Assembly (NCBI GenBank): GCA_019114885.1
Contig: DXEQ01000241.1
Span: forward strand, 1 to 9,766
Source of the DNA: Candidatus Anaerobutyricum stercoripullorum
Lineage (GTDB): Bacteria > Bacillota > Clostridia > Lachnospirales > Lachnospiraceae
Direction: 5' to 3'
Length of the DNA stretch: 9,766 bases
Positions within the stretch are counted from its first letter, which is position 1. Every line of letters starts with the position of its first letter. The notes below the pieces were generated by a model, which worked only from the letters and a program-made list of their open reading frames with translations, was not told the origin of the DNA and did no database searches. The position numbers and the translations under genes were made by a program. Positions 1 to 6,625 of this stretch are shown one piece after another.

Positions 1-1
1 G

Positions 2-322
2 GCCGAGGATATCTTCAACAAGCTTAAAAAAGAACGATACCTGCGCCGCTGCAGCGAAGAAGAGATGCCGCTGCGACTCTCCTACTATCTCTCCGAGATC
101 AACGCCCTGCACCCATTCCGGGAAGGCAACGGCCGCACCCAGCGGCTGTACATAGAGATCCTGGCAGAGCGTGCCGGATACGAGGTGGACTTCACCGGCG
201 TCACCGCCGCCGAGATGATCGAGGCCAGCGCCGATTCCTTTCTGATGAAATATGAGAAAATGGACCGCATCATGAAAAGGATCGTCCATAAGATACAGAA
301 AACAAAGGGAGAACCCTCGTGA
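2..322 (+). CDS. Fic-domain protein (putative AMP/NMP transferase), C-terminal part, 5' end outside window
   Basis: The reading frame is open to the left edge; 106 residues are visible, ending at TGA 320-322. Residues 37-48 of the visible part (bases 110-145) read HPFREGNGRTQR, an intact Fic motif with the catalytic His and the phosphate-binding GNGR anchor. Fic proteins transfer AMP or another nucleotide moiety from a nucleotide substrate to a hydroxyl side chain of a target protein. The flanking sequence (LSYYLSEINAL before the motif, LAERAGYEVDF after it) resembles the VbhT/E. coli Fic type. No inhibitory (S/T)xxxE(G/N) helix is seen in the visible C-terminus, so a class III protein is unlikely. 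A separate VbhA-type antitoxin or an N-terminal inhibitory helix would lie outside the window. The family call is firm; target, class and toxin status are inference. An internal ATG at 65 is not the real start, because coding-like sequence continues upstream in the same frame. Confidence 0.9.
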   Translation, partial: AEDIFNKLKKERYLRRCSEEEMPLRLSYYLSEINALHPFREGNGRTQRLYIEILAERAGYEVDFTGVTAAEMIEASADSFLMKYEKMDRIMKRIVHKIQKTKGEPS

Positions 323-380
323 TAAGACGCCCCGGCGGCGTATATCACGGTGGTTCTCCCTGATTTTTTCTACTTTTTTC
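306..380 (+). terminator. Intrinsic terminator of the fic gene, overlapping its stop codon
   Basis: A long hairpin pairs AGGGAGAACC (306-315) with GGTTCTCCCT (352-361), then CGTGATA (318-324) with TATCACG (343-349), then ACGCC (327-331) with GGCGT (337-341). The loop is about 5 nt and the mismatches are small. Two T runs follow (364-369 and 374-379). The left arm lies inside the last codons of the fic gene and includes its TGA. Confidence 0.85.
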
Positions 381-409
381 ACAATCTTTACGATTTTATT
401 AATTCGACA

Positions 410-438
410 TAGACAGACAGAATCGGATTTGTTATGAT
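410..438 (+). promoter_or_regulatory. Sigma-A type promoter of the NCS2 permease gene
   Basis: A -35 box TAGACA (410-415, five of six consensus bases) is followed by a 17-base spacer and a -10 box TATGAT (433-438). Transcription would start near 445, giving a 5' leader of about 47 nt. That is too short for a purine riboswitch, and no purine-aptamer core was seen. A ribosome binding site AAGGAAGG (473-480) lies 11 bases before the ATG. Confidence 0.65.
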
Positions 439-491
439 AGGTAGGTCGTTTTAAAAAATGTGCAATAATACAAAGGAAGGCAGTTGAAATC

Positions 492-1820
492 ATGCAAACT
501 AATTCTTCATCCAGCAGCGAGCTGTTTCAGCTCAACGGGAAGCCTACCTTCGGACAGGCATTCCCACAGGCAATGCAGCACGTACTGGCCATGCTGGTCG
601 GCAATATCACGCCGCCAATGCTCATCGCCAGCACGCTTTCTCTCTCCGCGGCAGATCAGATCATGCTGACACAGGCAGCCATGCTGATCGGCGGTATCAC
701 CACTCTGCTCCAGCTCTTCCCGGTTCTGGGATTTGGTATGGGGCTGCCAAATGTAATGGGTGTGGCTTTTGCCTACATGCCGATTCTGACTATGATCGGT
801 ACGCAGTACGGCATCGCCGCCATCTTCGGCTCTCAGCTTGTGGCCGGTTTTGTATCCATCTTTATCGGTATGTTCATGGGTAAGATCCGCCGGTTCTTCC
901 CGCCGATCGTCAGCGGTACGGTCGTTTTGAGTATTGGTCTTTCACTTTATGAGACCGCTATCACCTACATGGGCGGCGGCTCCGCCACTCAGGGCGCAGG
1001 TACCTTTGGTTCTCCGCAGTTCTGGATTCTCGCTGTGGTAACACTGGTTGTCACTCTGGCATGCAGTCTGTTCGGCAAGGGTTATCTCAAAGTTTCCGGC
1101 ATGCTCATCGGTATCGTTGTGGGCTATGTGATCGCATTGTTCATGGGCGGCATCGTGGATTTCTCCACATTCCATGAAGCCGGACTGGTCTCCGTTCCGA
1201 TTCCGTTCCATTTCGGACTGGAATTCCATGCGGATGCCATCGTCATGATGATTCTCATGTATGTGGTACAGGCTGTGCAGACCATCGGCGATGTTTCTTC
1301 CACCGCCATGGGCGGATTCGGCCGGGAGGCCACAGATAAAGAGCTGGGCGGCGCCATCAAAGGCCAGTCCATCTGCGGTATGATCGGCGCGATCATCGGC
1401 GGTCTGCCTACTGACCCATACAGCCAGAACGTTGGTCTGATCTGTACCACCAAGGTCGTGGCAAAGAGAGTGTTCCTCATTGTCGGCATCATCATGCTGG
1501 CTGCCGGTTTCTGTCCGAAGTTCGGCGCGCTGATGACCACCATCCCGCAGCCGGTCCTGGGCGGCGCTACCGTCACCGTATTTGCCGCCATCACCATGTC
1601 AGGTATCCAGCTTCTGGGCGAGCAGCCGATGAATTACCGGAACAAGCTGATCGTTGGTATCGCACTGGCCATCGGCGTAGGTATTGACGCAGTGCCGGAT
1701 GTCCTGCAGTTCTGCCCGCAGCTGGCCAAAAACATTCTGGGAAGCTCCCTGATGGTGTCCTTCTTGATCGTATTTATCTTAAATATCATCGTGCCGGAAG
1801 ACAACTCTCCGGCCGACTAG
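492..1820 (+). CDS. NCS2-family nucleobase permease (uracil/xanthine permease type)
   Basis: A 442-residue polytopic membrane protein of normal NCS2 (NAT) length, taking up a purine or pyrimidine base with a cation. NCS2 marks in order: the TM1 Gln-His pair at residues 29-30; the TM8 segment with TIGD at 264-267; the signature QNVGLICTTK at 312-321, matching QNxGxxxxT[KRG]; and a conserved PVLGGATVTVF stretch near 354-364. Unlike well-studied members such as E. coli XanQ or A. nidulans UapA, the residue before TIGD is Gln263 rather than Glu, and the TM9 Asp has no clear counterpart. The exact substrate therefore cannot be read from the sequence. The ATG at 492 has an AAGGAAGG site 11 bases upstream. 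The gene appears monocistronic, with its own promoter and a strong terminator just after the stop. Family confidence is high; naming it pbuX or uraA would be a guess. Confidence 0.93.
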   Translation: MQTNSSSSSELFQLNGKPTFGQAFPQAMQHVLAMLVGNITPPMLIASTLSLSAADQIMLTQAAMLIGGITTLLQLFPVLGFGMGLPNVMGVAFAYMPILTMIGTQYGIAAIFGSQLVAGFVSIFIGMFMGKIRRFFPPIVSGTVVLSIGLSLYETAITYMGGGSATQGAGTFGSPQFWILAVVTLVVTLACSLFGKGYLKVSGMLIGIVVGYVIALFMGGIVDFSTFHEAGLVSVPIPFHFGLEFHADAIVMMILMYVVQAVQTIGDVSSTAMGGFGREATDKELGGAIKGQSICGMIGAIIGGLPTDPYSQNVGLICTTKVVAKRVFLIVGIIMLAAGFCPKFGALMTTIPQPVLGGATVTVFAAITMSGIQLLGEQPMNYRNKLIVGIALAIGVGIDAVPDVLQFCPQLAKNILGSSLMVSFLIVFILNIIVPEDNSPAD

Positions 1821-1834
1821 AGGTCCGGACGGAC

Positions 1835-1886
1835 AAAAAGCCGATGGCGCGGAGCATTGATGTGCTCCTTTGCCATCGGCTTTTTT
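1835..1886. terminator. Bidirectional intrinsic terminator between the permease and DUF1287 genes
   Basis: A near-perfect hairpin pairs AAAAAGCCGATGGC (1835-1848) with GCCATCGGCTTTTT (1872-1885), and an inner stem pairs GGAGCA (1851-1856) with TGCTCC (1863-1868). It ends in six T on the + strand and, read on the - strand, in five T (complement of 1835-1839). It can therefore stop the permease transcript and also the leftward transcript ending at 1959. Confidence 0.9.
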
Positions 1887-1958
1887 ATACACGGTCTGCC
1901 ACTTCTGGCAAAACGTCCTTCCTTCATTCCCGCATCGGAATTCAGCTTCCCGATACAT

Positions 1959-2630
1959 TTACTCACTGATCCGATAGTGTGCCGTCAGATCATCTCTTTT
2001 CTCCAGAATATCCTCCTCATAGGCCGCCTGGAACGGATTGCTATGATGAATCACGTAAGACACGCCGTCATCATTTCGTTTGTCAGAAACAATCCCGATA
2101 TGTTTTTTAAATACAACGATATCGCCGCCCTGCCACTGATCGATATCATAAATATCCGTAGTCAGCGGAATAGCCGTGTGCGTGAAATATACATCCAGAT
2201 TCCGCACCCGGCGAAAATCGATATTCGGATCCGGTTCCTCTATGTCATAATCCTGCGGATTTGCCGCGATATCAGCATCCACCAGCTCCATCAGATCGTA
2301 GCCCGCGCTTCGCAGTGCATTTGCCACCACGTCCGTACACACACCGTATTCATCGTCAGGATAACCTGTATTGTAATACTGACTTTTATACTTCGGGTTT
2401 GTGGAAATGTACTCCCTTGCCCCTGCCAGTATATCGGTCTGATCGTCCACGCCATCCCCATCTTTGTCCACGGAACTCTTTATGTCCGCAATCTGAAAAT
2501 CCGCGTTGGTCTTCGCCTTCACCGGCGCACTGCTGGTGCCAATAAAATAATGCCTGCAAAACCACAGGCATCCGGCCGCCGCCACCAGAAGCAGTACCGC
2601 TGCAGCCGTCATCCATCTCTTTCTGGTCAT
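1959..2630 (-). CDS. DUF1287 family exported protein (NlpC/P60-like fold)
   Basis: A 223-residue protein with an N-terminal basic and hydrophobic segment (residues 3-24, a membrane anchor or signal peptide; Cys21 sits in a weak AAG-C lipobox-like context). A DUF1287 domain follows, about 66-220. Candidate catalytic residues of the NlpC/P60-like fold are Cys98 in GVCTDVV, His177 in KHIGIVSD, and His195/196. PDPNIDFRRVRNL (134-145 region) and WQGGDIVVF (166-174) are typical DUF1287 blocks. Residues 55-66 (DKDGDGVDDQTD) form an EF-hand/thrombospondin-3-like Asp-rich loop that could bind calcium. Related folds cut peptides in the cell wall, so an extracytoplasmic wall role is plausible but unproven. 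The ATG at 2630 has a good AGGGAG site about 7 bases upstream. It follows metA by 91 bases without a clear terminator, so it may be co-transcribed, although a possible -10 box lies in the gap. Confidence 0.85.
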   Translation of the reverse strand: MTRKRWMTAAAVLLLVAAAGCLWFCRHYFIGTSSAPVKAKTNADFQIADIKSSVDKDGDGVDDQTDILAGAREYISTNPKYKSQYYNTGYPDDEYGVCTDVVANALRSAGYDLMELVDADIAANPQDYDIEEPDPNIDFRRVRNLDVYFTHTAIPLTTDIYDIDQWQGGDIVVFKKHIGIVSDKRNDDGVSYVIHHSNPFQAAYEEDILEKRDDLTAHYRISE

Positions 2631-2658
2631 GATATCTCTCCCTTATCAATTTTCTTCT

Positions 2659-2664
2659 ATTATA
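2659..2664 (-). promoter_or_regulatory. Possible -10 box for the DUF1287 gene
   Basis: On the - strand the sequence reads TATAAT at 2664-2659, a perfect -10 hexamer 28 bases before the start codon. No convincing -35 box sits 16-18 bases upstream: the best hexamer, TTGTGA (2694-2689), is about 24 bases away. The surrounding tract is a TA repeat, so the match may be chance. Confidence 0.3.
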
Positions 2665-2721
2665 TATAATCTTCCACAGGAAAATCTATCACAACACCCT
2701 GTCAAAAAAGGGACGGAATTC

Positions 2722-3651
2722 TTACTTCAGATTCTTAATCTCCTCCGAGATATACGGCGTCATCTGGTAGACGTAATAATTGAGCCAGTTGGTGTAGAGT
2801 GTGTTGGCGTGGCAGCGCCAGGATTTGACCGGGCCTAAGTCCGGGTTATCGTCTTTATAATAGTTATGCGGGAATGGCACGTTGTCCATGCCCTTGGCGA
2901 GGTCGCGGCGGTATTCCTGGTCCAGGGTGACCACGTCGTATTCCGGGTGACCGGTGACGAAGATCTGGCGGCCCTCCTTGGCGATGATGATGAACGGGCC
3001 GGCTTCCTCGGAATCGGCCAGGATGGTGAGGGCCGGATTGTTCTCCACGTCCTCCCGGACGATGCCGGAATGGCGGGAGTGCGGCGCGTTGAATACGTCG
3101 TCAAAGCCGCGCACCAGCGGGGTTTTGCGGTGGATGGTCCGGTGCTTGAAGATACCGAAGATCTTCTCATCCAACAGATATTTGCGGACGCCGTAGTGGT
3201 AGTAAAGTCCGGCCTGCGCCGCCCAGCAGATGTGGAAGGTGGAGGTGACGTGGGTCTTGGACCATTCCATCACAGCCACCAGCTCCGGCCAGTAATCCAC
3301 CTCCTCGTACTCCAGTGTCTCCACCGGCGCGCCGGTGATGAGCAGACCGTCATAGTAGTCGTCTTTTATCTCGGAAAATGTGGTGTAAAAAGCCTCCAGA
3401 TGGTTGGCCGACACATTTTTGGAGTCATGCATTTCTGTTTTCAGAAAGGAGATGTCCACCTGAAGAGGCGTGTTGGCAAGGCTCCGAAGAAGCTGCAGTT
3501 CCGTCTCTTCTTTGGTCGGCATGAGATTCATGATGACGATGCGGAGCGGACGGATGTCCTGCCGCAGGGATCGCTCATAATCCATCACGAATATATTCTC
3601 ATGTTCCAAAATCTTTTTTGCCGGCAGATCGGCGTCAATTCTAATTGGCAT
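2722..3651 (-). CDS. metA: Homoserine O-acyltransferase MetA, acetyl-CoA type predicted
   Basis: A 309-residue full-length MetA/MetAA protein, catalysing the first committed step from homoserine to methionine in the cytoplasm. The N-terminus (MPIRIDADLPAKKILEHENI) matches the family and fixes the start. Catalytic residues are Cys142 in HICWAAQAGLYYHYG, and His235 and Glu237 in GHPEYD. Residue 111 is Glu (GAPVE). In this family Glu111 goes with acetyl-CoA use (Bacillus cereus enzyme) and Gly111 with succinyl-CoA use (E. coli), so O-acetylhomoserine is the expected product. The ATG lies 6 bases after the ligA stop, and a purine-rich GAAGGGAAGAG stretch inside the end of ligA supplies the ribosome site. 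This implies co-transcription with ligA. No SAM riboswitch or T-box is present between the two genes. Confidence 0.96.
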   Translation of the reverse strand: MPIRIDADLPAKKILEHENIFVMDYERSLRQDIRPLRIVIMNLMPTKEETELQLLRSLANTPLQVDISFLKTEMHDSKNVSANHLEAFYTTFSEIKDDYYDGLLITGAPVETLEYEEVDYWPELVAVMEWSKTHVTSTFHICWAAQAGLYYHYGVRKYLLDEKIFGIFKHRTIHRKTPLVRGFDDVFNAPHSRHSGIVREDVENNPALTILADSEEAGPFIIIAKEGRQIFVTGHPEYDVVTLDQEYRRDLAKGMDNVPFPHNYYKDDNPDLGPVKSWRCHANTLYTNWLNYYVYQMTPYISEEIKNLK

Positions 3652-3657
3652 ATGTTA

Positions 3658-5625
3658 TCATCTCTTCCCTTCGTTTATCATTGCCAGAAACTCCTCTTCG
3701 GTGAGAATCGGAATCTCCAGTTCTTTTGCTTTCTTATTTTTGGTTGAATTGGACTGGTTGTCGTTGTTGATCAGGTAGTCCGTATTGTTTGACACGGAGC
3801 CGGTCACCTTACCTCCCAGCGCTTCGATACGTTCTTTTAACTCTTTCCGGTTCTTAAAATGTTCCACGGAGCCGGTGATGACGAAAGTCTTCCCGGAGAG
3901 CATCTGCGTCTCTCCGGATTCCTCCGGCATCTCCTCAAAGGTAAGAAAGGCAAGCAGCTTCTCCACCACCTTCTGGTTGTGGACATTATCAAAGTAATCC
4001 CGGACACTGGCGGCGATGACCTCTCCAATACCCTCGATCTCCACCATATCCTCCACGGAAGCCTCCATAAGAGCATTCAGGTCATAGCCGAAATGTTTAC
4101 AGAGCAGGCGGGCGTTGGCCGCTCCGATGTTCAGGATACCCAGACCGTACACGAAACGCGGCAGGGTGGTCGCTCTGGAACGCTCGATGGAATCCAGCAG
4201 GTTGGCACAGGACTTTTCGCCAAAGCCTTCCATCTGTACAATCTCATTCTGATACTGTTTCAGTTCATACAGATCGTAAAGCTCTGACAGAAATCCTTTG
4301 TCAATCATCTTTGTGAGAGTGGCCTCGGACAGCCCGTCGATATTCATGGCGTCCCGGCTCACATAGTGGGCGAACAGCTTCACTTTTTTTGCGCTGCAAA
4401 ATGGATTCGGGCAGTAGAGAGTCTTCACGTCGTTCTCCACACGGATCTCCGTCCTTGTACCGCAGGCCGGGCAATGTTGCGGCGGTGTGTATCCGCCGCT
4501 TCTGGTCAGGTTCTCCGATACCTGCGGGATGATCATGTTGGCTTTGAATACTTTGATGTGGTCGCCCACGCCCAGTTCCAGGCCATCCATGATACTTAAG
4601 TTATGGAGGCTGGCCCGGCTGACCGTGGTTCCCTCCAGTTCCACCGGCGCAAAGATGGCGATGGGATTGATCAGCCCGGTTCTTGACGGGCTCCACTCAA
4701 TCTCTTCCAGCACGGTCTCCGCCTCCTCGTCCGCCCATTTAAACGCAATGGAATTGCGCGGGAACTTTGCCGTGGCTCCCAGGGAATTGCCGTAGGCAAT
4801 GTCATCGTAAATGAGCACCAGGCCGTCGGACGGAAAGTCATTCTCCGTGATTCGCGCCGCGAAATCCTGTACGGCATCAAGAATCGTACTTCCGTCCACC
4901 ATCTGATATGGTACGATGGCAAAACCGAGACTTTCAAGCCAGCGCATATTTTCTTCCACCGAATTACTGAGAGCCTTTCCCTGGGCACTTACCAGAGAAA
5001 ATGCAAAGAAGAACACATTTCTTCTGGCCGTAATCTCATTATTTAACTGCCGCACGGAGCCGCTGCACAGGTTCCGGGGATTCTTATATTTTGCGTCTAC
5101 ATTTTCTATGCTGTCATTGATGCGGCGGAAGTCCGAATAACGGATGACCGCCTCACCCCGCAGCACCAGTTCCCCGTCAAAAGGAATCTTTGCCGGCAGA
5201 TTCTGAAACACACGGGCATTGTTGGTGATCACCTCGCCGATGACGCCGTTGCCCCGGGTCACCGCCCGGTAGAGCGCGCCGTCCCGGTAGGTAATCACCA
5301 CAGTGAGACCATCCATCTTCCAGGAAAGCATTCCCTCTTTATCTCCCAGCCAGTCCCGGAGGGCTTCCGGGCTTTTGGTCTTGTCCAGAGACAGCATCGG
5401 AGACTCGTGCGGCATCTTTTCCAGTTCGCTCAAGACTTCATAACCCACATGCTGCGTCGGACTTCCCGACAAAATGATGCCGGTCTCCTGCTCCAGCGCC
5501 GCCAGTTCATCGTAGAGGGCGTCGTACTCCCGGTTGGACATGACCTCCCGGTCTTCCTGATAATAAGCCCGGGACGCTTCATTTAATTGTGCTACAAGTT
5601 CTTTGATCCTCTGCTGCTTTTCCAC
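3658..5625 (-). CDS. ligA: NAD+-dependent DNA ligase LigA, divergent variant
   Basis: A 655-residue protein with the full LigA domain order, sealing nicks with NAD+ during replication and repair. The N-terminal Ia domain has EYD at 33-35. The adenylation motif is KMDG (103-106), with Lys103 as the nucleophile. NPRN...SVR places Arg184 and Arg192, LRGEA contains Glu158, and AFKW contains Lys296. After the OB domain comes a zinc site of Cys385, 388, 405 and 410. Helix-hairpin-helix repeats span about 465-550 and a BRCT domain about 577-652. Several positions differ from the E. coli type: Tyr22 for His, Asn31 for Asp, RGNG for RGDG, and DGLVLI (267-272) lacking the motif IV Lys. Translation starts at GTG with an excellent AGAAGGGAGA site 5 bases upstream. 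The start overlaps the preceding pseudouridine synthase gene by 34 bases, suggesting translational coupling. Confidence 0.96.
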   Translation of the reverse strand: MEKQQRIKELVAQLNEASRAYYQEDREVMSNREYDALYDELAALEQETGIILSGSPTQHVGYEVLSELEKMPHESPMLSLDKTKSPEALRDWLGDKEGMLSWKMDGLTVVITYRDGALYRAVTRGNGVIGEVITNNARVFQNLPAKIPFDGELVLRGEAVIRYSDFRRINDSIENVDAKYKNPRNLCSGSVRQLNNEITARRNVFFFAFSLVSAQGKALSNSVEENMRWLESLGFAIVPYQMVDGSTILDAVQDFAARITENDFPSDGLVLIYDDIAYGNSLGATAKFPRNSIAFKWADEEAETVLEEIEWSPSRTGLINPIAIFAPVELEGTTVSRASLHNLSIMDGLELGVGDHIKVFKANMIIPQVSENLTRSGGYTPPQHCPACGTRTEIRVENDVKTLYCPNPFCSAKKVKLFAHYVSRDAMNIDGLSEATLTKMIDKGFLSELYDLYELKQYQNEIVQMEGFGEKSCANLLDSIERSRATTLPRFVYGLGILNIGAANARLLCKHFGYDLNALMEASVEDMVEIEGIGEVIAASVRDYFDNVHNQKVVEKLLAFLTFEEMPEESGETQMLSGKTFVITGSVEHFKNRKELKERIEALGGKVTGSVSNNTDYLINNDNQSNSTKNKKAKELEIPILTEEEFLAMINEGKR

Positions 5626-6551
5626 GACGTTCTCCCTTCTGCTGCTTTGTGCCGGGCCGTCCGTCTCCGACCGGTCCGGTCCGTGGAAGCCGGTTCGCTC
5701 TTGCTCCTCCCCGCTTCCTCCGCGTGCGCCCGGCTGTTTCTTCCTGTGAGCCGGTTCAGTTCATAGAGTTCTTCCTCCGTCAGCTCCCGCCAGCTTCCCA
5801 CCGGCAGGTCCCCGAGACGAATGTTCATGACCCGGACTCTCCGAAGTTCCCGCACCCGGCAGCCAAGTGCCTCGCACATGCGCCGGATCTGCCGGTTCAG
5901 GCCCTGGGTCAGTATGATGCGGAAAGAACAGACTCCGGTTTTGCGTACTTTGCAGGGGCGGGTCACCGTGTCAAGAATCGGCACACCGCCGGCCATCTCC
6001 TTCAGAAAGCGGTCGCTGACCGGCCGGTTTATCCGCACCTCATACTCTTTCTCATGATGGTTTCTCGCCCGGAGGATCTCATCCATCAACTCTCCATCGT
6101 TGGTCATGAGAATCAGTCCCTCGGAGTCTTTGTCCAGCCGTCCCACCGGATAGATTCTCTCCGGGTAACCGACAAAGTCCACAATATTATCTTTTTCTAC
6201 TTTGGCGGTGGTGCAGACAATCCCCTTCGGTTTGTTGACCGCCAGCACGATCTTACGCCGGACAGTCTCTCCCGCACCGCTCACCGGCTGTCCATCCAGA
6301 CAGACGGTCTGTGTCGGCAGCACCTTCTCTCCCATCTGCGCAGGCCGACCGTCCACGGTGATCCGTCCCTCTTCCACATAGCGGTCCGCCTGCCGTCTGG
6401 AACAGACGCCGATGTCACTTAAATATTTGTTCAGGCGAACCGGTTCGGCATCTCTTCCCGTCTGCCCCGGGAAATCTGCTTTCGATGCCGTTATCCCCCG
6501 ATGATTCGCTCTGTGATACTTTTTATTGTTCTGTTCTTCCATACTTTTCAT
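5592..6551 (-). CDS. RluF/RluB-type 23S rRNA pseudouridine synthase (RsuA family)
   Basis: A 319-residue protein. An S4 RNA-binding domain (about 38-85, RLNKYLSDIGVCSRRQAD) is followed by an RsuA-family catalytic domain (about 100-270). The catalytic Asp140 lies in GRLDKDSEGL, and QGLNRQIRRMCEALG (216-230) carries the NRQIRRM form typical of RluF rather than the NREVRRM form of RluB. It would isomerise a uridine in the peptidyl-transferase region of 23S rRNA; E. coli RluF acts at U2604, but the site here is inferred. Residues 271-319 form a basic Arg/Lys/Ser-rich, probably disordered tail. The ATG at 6551 has only a weak GGGA site; a second in-frame ATG at 6542 has none. The 3' end overlaps ligA by 34 bases and contains the ligA ribosome binding site region. 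The gene lies 74 bases after the thioesterase gene. Confidence 0.92.
   Translation of the reverse strand: MKSMEEQNNKKYHRANHRGITASKADFPGQTGRDAEPVRLNKYLSDIGVCSRRQADRYVEEGRITVDGRPAQMGEKVLPTQTVCLDGQPVSGAGETVRRKIVLAVNKPKGIVCTTAKVEKDNIVDFVGYPERIYPVGRLDKDSEGLILMTNDGELMDEILRARNHHEKEYEVRINRPVSDRFLKEMAGGVPILDTVTRPCKVRKTGVCSFRIILTQGLNRQIRRMCEALGCRVRELRRVRVMNIRLGDLPVGSWRELTEEELYELNRLTGRNSRAHAEEAGRSKSEPASTDRTGRRRTARHKAAEGRTSWKSSRGSKNL
5631..5640 (-). promoter_or_regulatory. Strong ribosome binding site that fixes the GTG start of ligA
   Basis: Read on the - strand the site is AGAAGGGAGA, ending 5 bases before the GTG at 5625-5623. There is no ATG at that position, and the first downstream Met of the frame (Met29) would remove the conserved N-terminal Ia segment. 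The site lies just inside the 3' end of the upstream pseudouridine synthase gene. Confidence 0.75.
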
Positions 6552-6625
6552 TCAATCCCATTCTCTGTCCGCGCACAGCATCCAGTCTTATTTCTGAAAC
6601 CTCGTTATTATTCCTCACAGGAACA

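Noticed and set aside
381..491. Purine riboswitch before the permease
   Set aside because: The predicted leader is only about 47 nt and has no aptamer core.
1124..1597. 157-residue - strand open frame
   Set aside because: It lies opposite the permease gene and has no family features or ribosome site recognised.
1897..1910. Small hairpin TGCCA-cttc-TGGCA
   Set aside because: The stem is too short and there is no T run; the strong terminator next to it explains termination.
1857..2669. 270-residue + strand open frame
   Set aside because: It is antisense to the DUF1287 gene, begins inside a terminator hairpin, and has no recognisable domain.
2691..2713. Possible metA terminator (CCCT/AGGG around a T run)
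   Set aside because: The stem is only 4 bases and the T run is in the loop, not after the stem.
2866..3747. 293-residue + strand open frame
   Set aside because: It lies opposite metA and the end of ligA; the - strand proteins are clearly real.
5649..6422. 257-residue + strand open frame
   Set aside because: It is antisense to the S4/pseudouridine synthase gene in GC-rich sequence where stops are rare.
6611..6625. Inverted repeat TTCCT-cac-AGGAA between the thioesterase and rluF-like genes
   Set aside because: It has a 5-base stem and no T tract; not convincing as a terminator or operator.
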